This document shows, one piece after another, positions 18,300-26,598 of a stretch of 64,000 nucleotides of DNA (within the stretch, counting starts at the first letter, position 1; each line of letters opens with the position of its first letter). The stretch spans positions 26,899 to 90,898 of the forward strand of contig NZ_CAKRGI010000004.1 in the NCBI RefSeq assembly GCF_934330165.1. Reading direction: 5' to 3'. Under the pieces are notes generated by a model, which had not been told where the DNA came from, did no database searches, and saw only the letters and a list, made by a program, of their open reading frames with translations. This stretch comes from an uncultured Mediterraneibacter sp. (GTDB lineage Bacteria; Bacillota; Clostridia; Lachnospirales; Lachnospiraceae). The translations under genes were made by a program, and so were the position numbers.

Positions 18300-19817
18300 A
18301 TGAAAGAACCTATTCTTGAAATGCGTGGGATCACAAAGAAATTCGGAAGTGTGACCGCCAACAAAGATGTAGATCTGACACTGTATCCCGGGGAGATTCA
18401 TGCACTCCTCGGGGAAAATGGTGCAGGTAAAAGTACCCTGATGAATATTTTGAATGGAATCTACAAGCCGAACCACGGGAAAATCTATTATAAAGGCAAG
18501 AAAGTTTCCATTCGTTCACCGAGGCATGCAGTCGATATGGGAATCGGAATGGTACATCAGCATTTCCGCCTGATCCCGACTCTGACGGCAGCGGAAAATG
18601 TATTTCTGTACATGCCGGACTGTAAGCTGATCCTCAATAAAAAAGAAATGGAAGAACAGATCGGAAAATGGTCTTCGGAGTTTCATCTGAATGTAGACCC
18701 GTCTGCATTGATCTGGCAGTTGTCTGTCGGAGAGCAGCAGAGAGTTGAAATCGTCAAACTGCTCTGTCGTGGGGCAGAGATCCTGATTCTTGATGAGCCG
18801 TCCGCAGTTCTGACCGCACAGGAAGCAAAGGAAATGTTCCATGTGCTGCGCCGGATGGCAGACAGCGGAAAGAGCGTAGTGGTTATTTCCCATAAAATGA
18901 ATGAGGTTATGGAATTTGCTGACCGCATCACTGTATTAAAAGGCGGTGAGGTGGAAGATACCATGCCGGCATCAGAAGCGACTGTAGAACGCCTGACAAA
19001 AGCAGTTGTAGGGGAACGTGAATTAAAGCCACATAAGAATGAGGGTGGCACATGCAGAGAAGAAGTTGTACTGAAGCTGGAAGATCTGTCTGTTAAAAAT
19101 GACAGAGATCTGATGGCGATCAAAAATGTGTCACTGGATATCCATGCAGGAGAAATCCTTGGAATCGCCGGGGTTGCAGGAAATGGTCAGAAAGAACTGG
19201 CAGAGGCTGTTGCCGGACTGAGAAAAGTAGTAGGTGGAACCATCACCATCAATGGGGAAGATGTGACAACGCAGGGTGCAAAAGCACGCGTGAAGAAAAG
19301 AGTAGGCTTCATTCCGGAAGACAGACTGAGCATGGGGCTGGTTCCGGGAATGAATATGGAAGAAAACCGTATTCTGAAAGAATTTGACCTGCCGAAATTC
19401 AGCAGACATCATATTTTAAAGAAAAAAGTGATCCACGATACCGTACAGGAAGAAATTAAGCGGTACGATATCAAGACTGCCGGAGATAAAAGCCCGGTGT
19501 CCCTGATGTCAGGAGGAAATCAGCAGAAGCTGTTAGTTGCGAGAGAAATCGGAGGAGATCCGGTTCTTCTGATCGCGGTCTATCCGTCAAGAGGACTGGA
19601 TATCGGTGCGGCAGAAGCCATTCATGAGATTCTTCTGGAACAGTGCCGGAAAGGGGTTGCCGTGCTTCTTATTTCAGAGGAACTGGATGAACTGTTTCAG
19701 ATGTCAGACCGGATCGGAGTACTTTGTTCCGGTGAGATGATGGCAGTTATCGACCGCAAAGAAGCAGATTACGATACGATAGGAAGGCTGATGTCAGGTG
19801 AACACTATGAGAAATAA
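18300..19817 (+). CDS. Nucleoside ABC transporter ATP-binding protein (two NBDs)
   Basis: 505 residues with two ATPase domains. The first has GENGAGKSTLMNIL, the signature LSVGEQQRVEIVKLL and Walker B ILILDEPSAVLT. The second has a relaxed Walker A (GVAGNGQKEL) and LMSGGNQQKLLVARE. This is the YufO/RbsA-type double NBD of BmpA-dependent nucleoside importers. The ATG at 18300 after GGAGAAAG is chosen over an upstream TTG. The last 11 bases overlap the permease gene. Confidence 0.93.
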   Translation: MKEPILEMRGITKKFGSVTANKDVDLTLYPGEIHALLGENGAGKSTLMNILNGIYKPNHGKIYYKGKKVSIRSPRHAVDMGIGMVHQHFRLIPTLTAAENVFLYMPDCKLILNKKEMEEQIGKWSSEFHLNVDPSALIWQLSVGEQQRVEIVKLLCRGAEILILDEPSAVLTAQEAKEMFHVLRRMADSGKSVVVISHKMNEVMEFADRITVLKGGEVEDTMPASEATVERLTKAVVGERELKPHKNEGGTCREEVVLKLEDLSVKNDRDLMAIKNVSLDIHAGEILGIAGVAGNGQKELAEAVAGLRKVVGGTITINGEDVTTQGAKARVKKRVGFIPEDRLSMGLVPGMNMEENRILKEFDLPKFSRHHILKKKVIHDTVQEEIKRYDIKTAGDKSPVSLMSGGNQQKLLVAREIGGDPVLLIAVYPSRGLDIGAAEAIHEILLEQCRKGVAVLLISEELDELFQMSDRIGVLCSGEMMAVIDRKEADYDTIGRLMSGEHYEK

Positions 19818-20868
19818 ACTACGTTTAGAAAAAAGAGAATCAGTAAGTACGATTCGTATCGTACTTACGTCCATCCTTTTTACATTGATCGCATTTGCAT
19901 TTTGTGGAATTATCATTGCATCAGTAGGGTTCAATCCGCTGGAAGTTTACGGGAAGATGCTCAATAAAGTATTCCTTTCAGGAAAAGGAATCCGCAAAAT
20001 GATCAATGCCAGCCTGCCACTGATGTTCTGCGGACTTGGTGTAGCACTGACGTTTAAAATGAATCTGAATAATATCGGTGCAGAAGGACAGTATGCCATG
20101 GGAGCGATTTTCGGTGGAGCTTTTGTACTTTACGGACCAGAGATCCGTGGAATAGGAGGAGGAATCATCCTGGCAGTGATGTGTTTCCTCGGAGGAGCAT
20201 TCTGGGCCTTGCTCTGTGCGATCCCGAAAGCATACTGGAATGTAAATGAGAGTATTACAACTCTGATGCTCAACTACATTGCGTTGATCATCTTAAGTTA
20301 CCTTGTTCTTGGTCCATGGAAAATGCCGGGACAGAATGTAGGTCAGACGAAGAGGATCCCGGTTGGACTTGAGATCCCTGAGATCAATGGAATCAGTGCC
20401 GGAATCATTCTTGGAATCGTGGCAGCGGTTGTAATCTTCCTTGCATATAAGTATACAACAGACGGATATCAGTTATCAGTGATCCGCAGCAGTCAGAATT
20501 CTGCAAGATATGCCGGAATCAATATTAAAAGAAATATCATTCTTGCACTGGTGATCAGTGGAGGACTTGCCGGACTTGCCGGCTATGTACAGTATGCGGG
20601 AGTTTCACACCGCATCATGGAGCAGATGCCGAACAATGCCGGATATACCGGAATCGTCATCGCTTATCTGAGCCGCCTGAATCCGTTGGTGATCGTGATC
20701 GTGTCAATTTTATTTGCGGGACTGCAGAACAGCAGTGCTACGGTGCAGATCCTGGGTGTGCCGACGCAGATCGCGACAATGATCCAGGGAGCAGTTATGA
20801 TCTTTGTGATTGCGGGAGATTTCTTCCAGCGTTATAAGATTATTGTAAATAAGGAGGTGAAAGCATGA
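19807..20868 (+). CDS. Nucleoside ABC transporter permease (YufP-like)
   Basis: 353 residues with an N-terminal transmembrane segment and about eight to ten more. The loop NESITTLMLNYIAL and the segment GLAGYVQYAGVSHRIMEQMP are typical of BPD_transp_2 permeases working with BMP lipoproteins. Start ATG 19807 is preceded by AGGTGA inside the upstream gene. Overlap with both neighbours indicates a tightly coupled operon. Confidence 0.92.
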   Translation: MRNKLRLEKRESVSTIRIVLTSILFTLIAFAFCGIIIASVGFNPLEVYGKMLNKVFLSGKGIRKMINASLPLMFCGLGVALTFKMNLNNIGAEGQYAMGAIFGGAFVLYGPEIRGIGGGIILAVMCFLGGAFWALLCAIPKAYWNVNESITTLMLNYIALIILSYLVLGPWKMPGQNVGQTKRIPVGLEIPEINGISAGIILGIVAAVVIFLAYKYTTDGYQLSVIRSSQNSARYAGINIKRNIILALVISGGLAGLAGYVQYAGVSHRIMEQMPNNAGYTGIVIAYLSRLNPLVIVIVSILFAGLQNSSATVQILGVPTQIATMIQGAVMIFVIAGDFFQRYKIIVNKEVKA

Positions 20869-21794
20869 TCGCATTAATCATTTCATTATGTTCGGGAGCA
20901 ATCGTCTATGCAGTTTCCGTTATGTATGCCGGGATCGGTGAAACCTTCTCAGAGCGTGCAGGTATCATGAATCTTGGCGTTGAAGGGGTGATGTTGATGG
21001 GAGCAGTCAGTGGTTATATCACTGCAGTTCACACACAGAATCTGTTTTTATCATTTCTGGTCGTGCTTTTGACCGGAGCTGCATTAGGCCTTGCATTTGC
21101 ATTCCTTACCGTAACGCTGCAGTCAGATCAGACTGTATGTGGTATGGCAATGCTGATCTTTGGAACAGGATTGAGTGGATTTATTGGAAAAGATGTTTCC
21201 GGTGTGGCTGCCAATCTGAAGTTTGAAAAGATTGCAATTCCTGTACTTTCTAAGATTCCTGTGCTTGGAGATATTTTCTTTAAACAGAATCTTCTGACAT
21301 ATGCAATGTACTTTATCATTCCATTATCTATGTTCTATATTTACAGGACAAGATATGGACTGAAGCTGCGTGCGTTGGGTGAAAATCCGGCAGCATTGGA
21401 CGCAGCGGGAGAAAATGTATTTGCGATGCGTTATGGTTATATCATCTTCGGATGCATGATGATGTCGATCAGCGGGGCGTGCGTTTCGCTGGCAAATACA
21501 AACTTCTGGAACAGCGGAATGACAGCCGGAAAAGGCTGGATCGCATTTGCACTGGTTGCATTTTCATCCTGGAATCCGGTCATGCTGATGTGGGGAGCAT
21601 TGCTCTTCGGATTTATCAGTTGTCTCGGAAGTAATCTGCAGATTTATCTGCCGTCTGTTCCAACGGAGGTATACAGTATGCTTCCGTACATTGCAACTGT
21701 GATCGTATTTATACTTTCAACAGGAAACTTCAGAAAGAAGCATACCGCAGAGCCGGCAGCTCTTGCAAAACCTTATGATCGTGAAAGCCGGTAA
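20865..21794 (+). CDS. Nucleoside ABC transporter permease (YufQ-like)
   Basis: 309 hydrophobic residues, start overlapping the previous stop in ATGA. ERAGIMNLGVEGVMLMGAVSGY near the N-terminus is the signature of the second permease in YufPQ-type systems, and LRALGENPAALDAAGENV is the conserved cytoplasmic coupling loop. It forms the membrane heterodimer with the preceding product. Confidence 0.92.
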   Translation: MIALIISLCSGAIVYAVSVMYAGIGETFSERAGIMNLGVEGVMLMGAVSGYITAVHTQNLFLSFLVVLLTGAALGLAFAFLTVTLQSDQTVCGMAMLIFGTGLSGFIGKDVSGVAANLKFEKIAIPVLSKIPVLGDIFFKQNLLTYAMYFIIPLSMFYIYRTRYGLKLRALGENPAALDAAGENVFAMRYGYIIFGCMMMSISGACVSLANTNFWNSGMTAGKGWIAFALVAFSSWNPVMLMWGALLFGFISCLGSNLQIYLPSVPTEVYSMLPYIATVIVFILSTGNFRKKHTAEPAALAKPYDRESR

Positions 21795-21852
21795 AAAGAT
21801 CTGAAAAGAAAAATAAAAAGATTGATAAAAACCGGAAAAAGAGGAGGACAAA

Positions 21853-22989
21853 ATGAAAAAGAAATTACTTAGCTTATTAATGGTAACAGCTCTGACAGCA
21901 AGTCTTGTGGCAGGATGTGGATCTAACGGAGATTCAAAAGATAAATCATCCGGTTCAGACAGAGAAACCAAAGATGTATCGGAGCTGGTGATCGGTGAGA
22001 TCGAATATTCCGTTATTGATGATGGCGGCTGGGCTCAGTCTATGCATGAAGGTCTTGTAAAAGCCTGTGAGGATCTTGGAATCGATACAAAGACAAATCT
22101 TCTGACAATGGAAGAGATCTCAGAGGAAGATACATCCCTGATCGAGTCTACAGTGGAAGAGCTTGTAGATGAAGGTGCAGACATTATCTTCGGATGTTCT
22201 GCGGGATATTCGGCAATCCTTGCAGAGCTTCAGCAGGAATACCCGGATGTTATCTTTGCACAGCAGAGTAACGATGTTTATGATAACATCATTGAGTTCC
22301 AGATCCGTGGATATGAGGGAGATTTCCTGACAGGTTACTTATCAGCACTGATGAATGAAGGATCTAATCAGCTTGGCTTCTGTGCAAGTATGGATGAAGC
22401 ATCTGTCCGTACAGCAATCAATGCCTATGCACTTGGTGCAAAATATGCAAATCCGGATGCCAAAGTTCAGGTACTCTGGGCTGACAGTTGGTATGATCTT
22501 GATGTAGAATCTCAGAATGCCAAGACACTGATCGACAATGGAATCAAATATATGGGAATGGAAGCTTCTTCACCTGCTGTTCCGCAGACCTGTGAAGAGA
22601 ATGGTGCATTCTGTATCGGTTATAACGTAGATATGCAGGCATCAGCTCCGAAGGCAGTTCTTACATCTTTTGTATGGAACTGGGCTCCGATCTTTGAAGA
22701 TATCATGAAAAAGACAGCAGATGGAACAATCGATATTTCAGCGAACTATTATGAAGGAGGCGAGTGTGCTGCACTGGCTCCGTTCAATAAAGACCTTGTT
22801 CCACAGGAAATCCAGGATAAAGTTGCAGCACTCCGTGAGAAGATCAACAATGGTGACGTACAGGTTTATGCCGGAGAACTGAAAGACGATCAGGGAAATG
22901 TACTTGTAAAAGACGGAGAAGTAATGTCTGATGATGATATCCTTGCACAGGACTTCTTTGTAGATAATGTCATCGGTGGAAAGAAATAA
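21853..22989 (+). CDS. BMP-family substrate-binding lipoprotein
   Basis: The signal peptide MKKKLLSLLMVTALTASLVAGC ends in a lipobox (LVAGC), so the mature protein is lipid-anchored outside the cell. The rest matches the BmpA/PnrA fold: DDGGWAQSMHEGL near the N-terminus, IIFGCSAGYSAIL and GYEGDFLTGYLSALM. PnrA-type proteins bind purine nucleosides. Together with ade upstream, this suggests import of purine nucleosides or bases. The exact ligand is not visible. Confidence 0.92.
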   Translation: MKKKLLSLLMVTALTASLVAGCGSNGDSKDKSSGSDRETKDVSELVIGEIEYSVIDDGGWAQSMHEGLVKACEDLGIDTKTNLLTMEEISEEDTSLIESTVEELVDEGADIIFGCSAGYSAILAELQQEYPDVIFAQQSNDVYDNIIEFQIRGYEGDFLTGYLSALMNEGSNQLGFCASMDEASVRTAINAYALGAKYANPDAKVQVLWADSWYDLDVESQNAKTLIDNGIKYMGMEASSPAVPQTCEENGAFCIGYNVDMQASAPKAVLTSFVWNWAPIFEDIMKKTADGTIDISANYYEGGECAALAPFNKDLVPQEIQDKVAALREKINNGDVQVYAGELKDDQGNVLVKDGEVMSDDDILAQDFFVDNVIGGKK

Positions 22990-23064
22990 TAATTCCCAGG
23001 CGGATGTTTAAGAAGAAACAGCGTCAGAATAAAAGACTGAAAAAATCAGAAAAGGTCAGAAAAT

Positions 23065-23102
23065 CAAAGGGCAGACGGTTCGACTGGATCGTCTGCCCTT
23101 TG
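23065..23102 (+). terminator. Strong hairpin after the nucleoside transporter operon
   Basis: CAAAGGGCAGACG pairs with CGTCTGCCCTTTG (13 bp) around a 12-base loop, 75 bases after the lipoprotein stop. Only TTT is inside the stem end and no long T run follows, so termination efficiency is uncertain. Confidence 0.6.
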
Positions 23103-23207
23103 ACTATCAGAATATGCAGAGATGCTGGTAAAGGATCCGTTCGAGATCTCTCTGAAAGAAGTCTTGGAGATTTGACTACCAGAATATGCAGAGATGCCGA
23201 TAAAGGA
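23102..23207. repeat. Imperfect 34-base direct repeat
   Basis: The block at 23102-23135 recurs at 23174-23207 with a few substitutions; both contain CAGAATATGCAGAGATGC-like cores. The gap 23208-23317 is A-rich and otherwise empty. A frame at 23004-23261 spans both copies but lacks a good ribosome site, so I do not call it a gene. Confidence 0.6.
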
Positions 23208-23317
23208 AAGAGTCTCTGTTTTGTCGGGGATACACATCAGAGATTCAGCAGGTCTTTTTAGCAAATTGTAGATATAATTCAAAAAAAATATTTTTTTGAA
23301 AAAAATAAAAAAAGTGC

Positions 23318-23346
23318 TTGCATTCCTGACAGAACTATTATATAAT
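23318..23346 (+). promoter_or_regulatory. Promoter of tRNA-Lys
   Basis: TTGCAT (23318-23323), 17-base spacer and TATAAT (23341-23346), 40 bases before the tRNA. Confidence 0.8.
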
Positions 23347-23385
23347 AACTCTTGTCTTAAGGAAAGGACATACAACTTAAGAGAA

Positions 23386-23458
23386 GCGCGATTAGCTCAG
23401 TTGGTAGAGCACCTGACTCTTAATCAGGGTGTCCAGGGTTCGAACCCCTGATCGCGCA
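23386..23458 (+). tRNA. tRNA-Lys(CTT)
   Basis: A complete cloverleaf: acceptor GCGCGAT pairs with ATCGCGC, the anticodon stem CCTGA/TCAGG holds loop CTCTTAA giving anticodon CTT, and the T arm has GGTTCGAACCCC. CCA is not encoded. Confidence 0.97.
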
Positions 23459-23559
23459 CTAGTGATCATCGTTTTTGCAGACGTAGGAGCTGTGGGGACG
23501 GTGATTTTTTTAATCATAAAAAATTATTTTTGGAATACAGAAGAGCAAGGAGAAAAATT

Positions 23560-23829
23560 ATGTATTTTGTACCGGATGGCACGAAAGAGTGCGGTTATTA
23601 TGAATGTAAAAAGTGTGGTTATCGTTTTCTGTCTTTGCAGACGATGAAAAAGATTGCGTGTCCTGATTGTGAGTCAGAGATTGATTATGAAATCGGACCG
23701 GATGAATCAATGGAAAATGTCATTGATACAGCAGAATTGCTGGAGAAGATCGAAGGAGAAGAAGAGGTTGAAAAGATGGATACCCTTTTAAGCCTTGCGA
23801 TCACCGGAGGGGATGAAAGCTGGATTTAA
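23560..23829 (+). CDS. Small zinc-ribbon protein
   Basis: The start at 23560 follows AAGGAG. The 89-residue product has YECKKCGYRFLSLQTMKKIACPDC, two CxxC pairs that should bind one zinc, followed by an acidic tail. Zinc ribbons of this size are often regulatory or rubredoxin-like. No family is recognised. It sits between tRNA-Lys and the merR-type gene. Confidence 0.7.
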   Translation: MYFVPDGTKECGYYECKKCGYRFLSLQTMKKIACPDCESEIDYEIGPDESMENVIDTAELLEKIEGEEEVEKMDTLLSLAITGGDESWI

Positions 23830-23850
23830 ACTCTCATGTTACATTAGAGT
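23830..23850 (+). promoter_or_regulatory. MerR-type operator upstream of the regulator gene
   Basis: A 21-bp dyad (ACTCTCATGTTACATTAGAGT) with three non-symmetric positions, just before the merR-like gene. A closely related dyad occurs at 24789-24809. The pair defines a probable binding site and autoregulation. A -10-like TATACA lies downstream at about 23862. Confidence 0.7.
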
Positions 23851-23905
23851 TCCTGATGAGTTATACATAAGCTAAAAAGAGTATGAGGATTTTCAGGAGG
23901 CAGAA

Positions 23906-24757
23906 ATGGACGAAAAAAGGACAGGGTATATCAGCATCGGAGAGATGGCGAAGATGAACCGGACAACTGTGCCGACATTGAGGCTGTATGACTCAATGAA
24001 GCTGCTTACCCCATGTTATGTGGATGAAAAGACGCATTATCGGTATTATGATATCAAGCAGAATGCCAGATTGGACATGATTCAGTATATGAAAGAGCTG
24101 GGAATAGAATTAAAAGAGATTAAGAGTATCCTTGACCGGAAAGATCTGGATCTGATAGAAGATGTACTGAGGCAGAAAAGAGAGCAGACACTGCAGGAGA
24201 TGGAGGAGCTGAAATTTAAAATGGAGGCGATCGACCGGACTGTGGCATCGATCAAGCGTTACAAAAAATCCCCTGCAAGTGGAACTATTACGTTGGAGTA
24301 CATTCCGGATCGTACCATTTATTCCATGACGGTGGATAAGAATTTTTATGATTACAATATTGATACATACGAACTGATTCTGAAGCAACTGAAAAATAAG
24401 CTGATGGAATGCGATATTCCACAGGTCTACTATTGTAATGCGGGAACGTTGATGAGCCGGAGAAGGTTTGAAGAGCAGATTTTTTATTCTAATGAGATTT
24501 TTATTTTCGTAGATGATAATTTTCCGCTTCAGGACAGGGTACAGAAGATTGAAAATGGAATGTATGCATGTATTTATACGGAAGATTTTGATGAAGAACA
24601 GGAGTGTGCTGCAAGGCTGTTGGAATATTGTAAAAAGAACCACTATGAAATCTGTGGAGATTATATCTGTGAAGAGATCATGGAAATGCATATTTTTAAT
24701 GAACGGAAAAGAGCCATGTATTTGCGGCTCCAGATTCCTGTAAAAATGAACAAATAA
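23906..24757 (+). CDS. MerR-family regulator with C-terminal effector-binding region
   Basis: 283 residues. The N-terminal winged helix has YISIGEMAKMNRTTVPTLRLYD and THYRYYDIKQNARLDMIQYMKELGI, as in BmrR-type MerR proteins. A coiled-coil dimer helix (about residues 75-115) leads into a ligand-binding domain resembling the GyrI-like fold. Such proteins activate promoters with 19-20-base spacers by DNA distortion. Just such a promoter with a matching operator lies before the next gene. Confidence 0.88.
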   Translation: MDEKRTGYISIGEMAKMNRTTVPTLRLYDSMKLLTPCYVDEKTHYRYYDIKQNARLDMIQYMKELGIELKEIKSILDRKDLDLIEDVLRQKREQTLQEMEELKFKMEAIDRTVASIKRYKKSPASGTITLEYIPDRTIYSMTVDKNFYDYNIDTYELILKQLKNKLMECDIPQVYYCNAGTLMSRRRFEEQIFYSNEIFIFVDDNFPLQDRVQKIENGMYACIYTEDFDEEQECAARLLEYCKKNHYEICGDYICEEIMEMHIFNERKRAMYLRLQIPVKMNK

Positions 24758-24785
24758 TTTGTCGGATTTCTGTGACAAAAGATGA

Positions 24786-24816
24786 TTGACTCTCAAGTTA
24801 CTTTAGACTTTATACT
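24786..24816 (+). promoter_or_regulatory. MerR-type promoter with 19-base spacer
   Basis: TTGACT (24786-24791) and TATACT (24811-24816) are separated by 19 bases. The spacer contains a dyad (24789-24809) homologous to the one upstream of the regulator gene. A 19-base spacer with internal dyad is the hallmark of MerR-activated promoters. Confidence 0.8.
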
Positions 24817-24888
24817 GAACTTAGATAAAAATTTAACAAATGAAAAGGAAGATAAAAAGAATTTGTTAAGACAGAAACTGGTATTTTG

Positions 24889-24931
24889 GTACTGCTTGAT
24901 CCGGTGTCTGTCAGGGCGATGAAAGCAGTAC
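24889..24931 (+). other. Hairpin in the 5' leader of the dehydrogenase-like gene
   Basis: GTACTGCTT pairs exactly with AAGCAGTAC around a 25-base loop, ending 16 bases before the start codon. It could affect translation. No riboswitch class is recognised. Confidence 0.4.
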
Positions 24932-24947
24932 AGAGAGGAAGGTCAGT

Positions 24948-25973
24948 ATGGAGAAAATTAAAGTAATTCAGTATGGATGCGGCAAGATGAGTAAGTATAC
25001 ATTACGTTATCTTTATGAAACCGGATGCCAGATCGTTGGTGCGATTGACTGTAATCCTGCAATCGTCGGAATGGACATTGGTGATTATGCAGGGCTGGGT
25101 GTAAAGACCGGAATCTTGATAAGTGATAATGCCGATGAAGTTCTGGACAATACAGATGCAGACATTGCAGTTGTTACTTTATTTAGTCTTGTAAGTGAAT
25201 GTTTCCCTCACTATATGAAGTGCCTGAGCAGAGGAATCAGCGTTATCACAACTTGTGAGGAGGCAACTTACTGTTGGACGACAGATCCTGTCAGAGCGAA
25301 TATTCTGGATGTGACGGCGAAAGAGAATGGCTGTACATTTGTCGGAAGTGGTATGGAAGATATTTTCTGGGTAAATATGGTTGGCATGGTAGCCGGTGGA
25401 TGCCATAAGATCGAGAAGATTGAAGGTGCAGTAAGTTATAATGTAGAGGATTATGGACTGGCACTTGCCAAAGCACATGGTGTAGGTCTGACGCCGGAAG
25501 AGTTTGAAAAGCAGATTGCACATCCGGAAGAGATAGAGCCATCTTATGTATGGAATTCCAATGAGGCACTTGCTTCAAAGATGGGATGGACGATCAAGAG
25601 CCAGACGCAGAAATGCGTGCCATATTTTCATGATACAGATCTGTATTCATCTACTTTGGATGCAACGATTCCAAAGGGAAATTGCATCGGTATGGCAGCA
25701 GTTGTTACAACAGAGACATTCCAGGGACCGGTCATTGAGACGCAGTGTATTGGAAAGGTATATGGGGCAGACGATGGAGATATGTGTGACTGGAAGATTA
25801 CGGGAGAACCGGATACGGAGTTCCATGTTGTAAAACCGGCAACAGTCGAGCATACATGTGCAACGATTGTCAACAGAATTCCGGCAGTGCTTCTTGCTCC
25901 GGCAGGATTGGTAACGTTGGATCAACTGGAAGAAATTGCATATCCGACCTATCCGATGGAATTTTATCTGTAG
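24948..25973 (+). CDS. 2,4-diaminopentanoate dehydrogenase-like oxidoreductase
   Basis: 341 residues. [19 protein letters not shown] is a Rossmann dinucleotide motif, and the N-terminus matches the dihydrodipicolinate-reductase-like domain seen in 2,4-diaminopentanoate dehydrogenase of ornithine fermentation (Ord). [18 protein letters not shown] and [12 protein letters not shown] follow the same family. No other ornithine-fermentation genes are nearby, so the substrate is uncertain. It is controlled by the adjacent MerR protein according to the operator pair. Confidence 0.75.
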   Translation: MEKIKVIQYGCGKMSKYTLRYLYETGCQIVGAIDCNPAIVGMDIGDYAGLGVKTGILISDNADEVLDNTDADIAVVTLFSLVSECFPHYMKCLSRGISVITTCEEATYCWTTDPVRANILDVTAKENGCTFVGSGMEDIFWVNMVGMVAGGCHKIEKIEGAVSYNVEDYGLALAKAHGVGLTPEEFEKQIAHPEEIEPSYVWNSNEALASKMGWTIKSQTQKCVPYFHDTDLYSSTLDATIPKGNCIGMAAVVTTETFQGPVIETQCIGKVYGADDGDMCDWKITGEPDTEFHVVKPATVEHTCATIVNRIPAVLLAPAGLVTLDQLEEIAYPTYPMEFYL

Positions 25974-26033
25974 TTCTATACAGACCGTATTCTATAGATG
26001 AAAAGAATAGAAAGAAAATAAGATTAAAAATGA

Positions 26034-26062
26034 GATCCTGCTTTTTTAAGCAGGGTCTTTTT
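26034..26062 (+). terminator. Terminator after the dehydrogenase-like gene
   Basis: GATCCTGCTT (26034-26043) pairs with AAGCAGGGTC, with a four-T loop, followed by TTTTT. Confidence 0.85.
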
Positions 26063-26145
26063 GCTACCTATTGCGAGATTCCTGCATAATATCTAAGTAA
26101 ATATAAAGTGATGCAGGGAGAGAAAGGCGAAAAATCTGATCCTGA

Positions 26146-26168
26146 GTTACTGTTCAGTGAACAGTAAC
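26146..26168. other. Perfect 23-base palindrome in a gene-free stretch
   Basis: GTTACTGTTCA and TGAACAGTAAC flank a single G. It lies between the terminator and the tracrRNA. The surrounding 26063-26378 holds no gene that I can support. It could be an operator or a recombination or insertion scar. Confidence 0.5.
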
Positions 26169-26378
26169 CATAAAATCAATTATCATGCAGAAGGGAACTT
26201 TATTGTACAGCATTTGTTGTAAAATAAGGACGGAAACAGCAGAATGGTAGCAGGAATCTTTTCACGGTTGATATAAAAGAGACGTTTATGATAAAATAAA
26301 AAAGTGGTGATAAGATTTTTGAACGATTTTCTTTCAGGGATTTTATTGCCTTTTTTAGTAAGTGAAAATAAAATGGAT

Positions 26379-26488
26379 AAAAAAAGAGCCTGTCTAGCAG
26401 GCTCATCCACACTCTGTGGGTCACATATGTGACGATTTGAAAAAATTCTTATTTGAACTTATGATGTAAATTAGTATGGTACTAACAC
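26379..26488 (-). ncRNA. tracrRNA of the type II-A CRISPR-Cas system
   Basis: The minus strand carries an anti-repeat complementary to the array repeat. The shared blocks are GTATGGTACT (26474-26483) and ATGATGTAAA (26461-26470), then TTTGA (26452-26456), with an ACTT/GA mismatch that would form the characteristic bulge. Downstream on the RNA come a short nexus-like stem (GAA-UUUU-UUC), a hairpin from GTCACATATGTGAC, a hairpin CCACA-GAG-TGTGG, and a terminator GAGCCTG/CAGGCTC followed by seven U. Length is about 110 nt. It pairs with pre-crRNA for RNase III processing and Cas9 loading. Confidence 0.93.
26437..26465 (+). promoter_or_regulatory. Probable cas operon promoter inside the tracrRNA gene
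   Basis: TTGAAA (26437-26442), 17-base spacer and TATGAT (26460-26465) point toward cas9. They lie within the template of the divergent tracrRNA. It is the best promoter match on the plus strand in this interval; the match is to consensus only. Confidence 0.5.
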
Positions 26489-26494
26489 AACTTT

Positions 26495-26523
26495 AGTATA
26501 AGAGTGAAAAAGATAAATGTCAA
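26495..26523 (-). promoter_or_regulatory. tracrRNA promoter
   Basis: On the minus strand TTGACA (26518-26523), 17-base spacer and TATACT (26495-26500), with start expected near 26488. Confidence 0.88.
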
Positions 26524-26598
26524 TAGTTAGATTAAAGAAAAGAGTGCAAAGAAAAGAAACCAAAGAAAAGAAAGAAAAAGGAACGAAGGAGGATGTTT

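Noticed and set aside
23004..23261. 85-residue frame after the lipoprotein gene
   Set aside because: It has a weak ribosome site, spans the terminator-like hairpin and the direct repeat, and its composition looks non-coding.
26452..26489. Stray degenerate CRISPR repeat upstream of cas9
   Set aside because: The antisense promoter, hairpins and terminator show it is the tracrRNA anti-repeat, not an array remnant.
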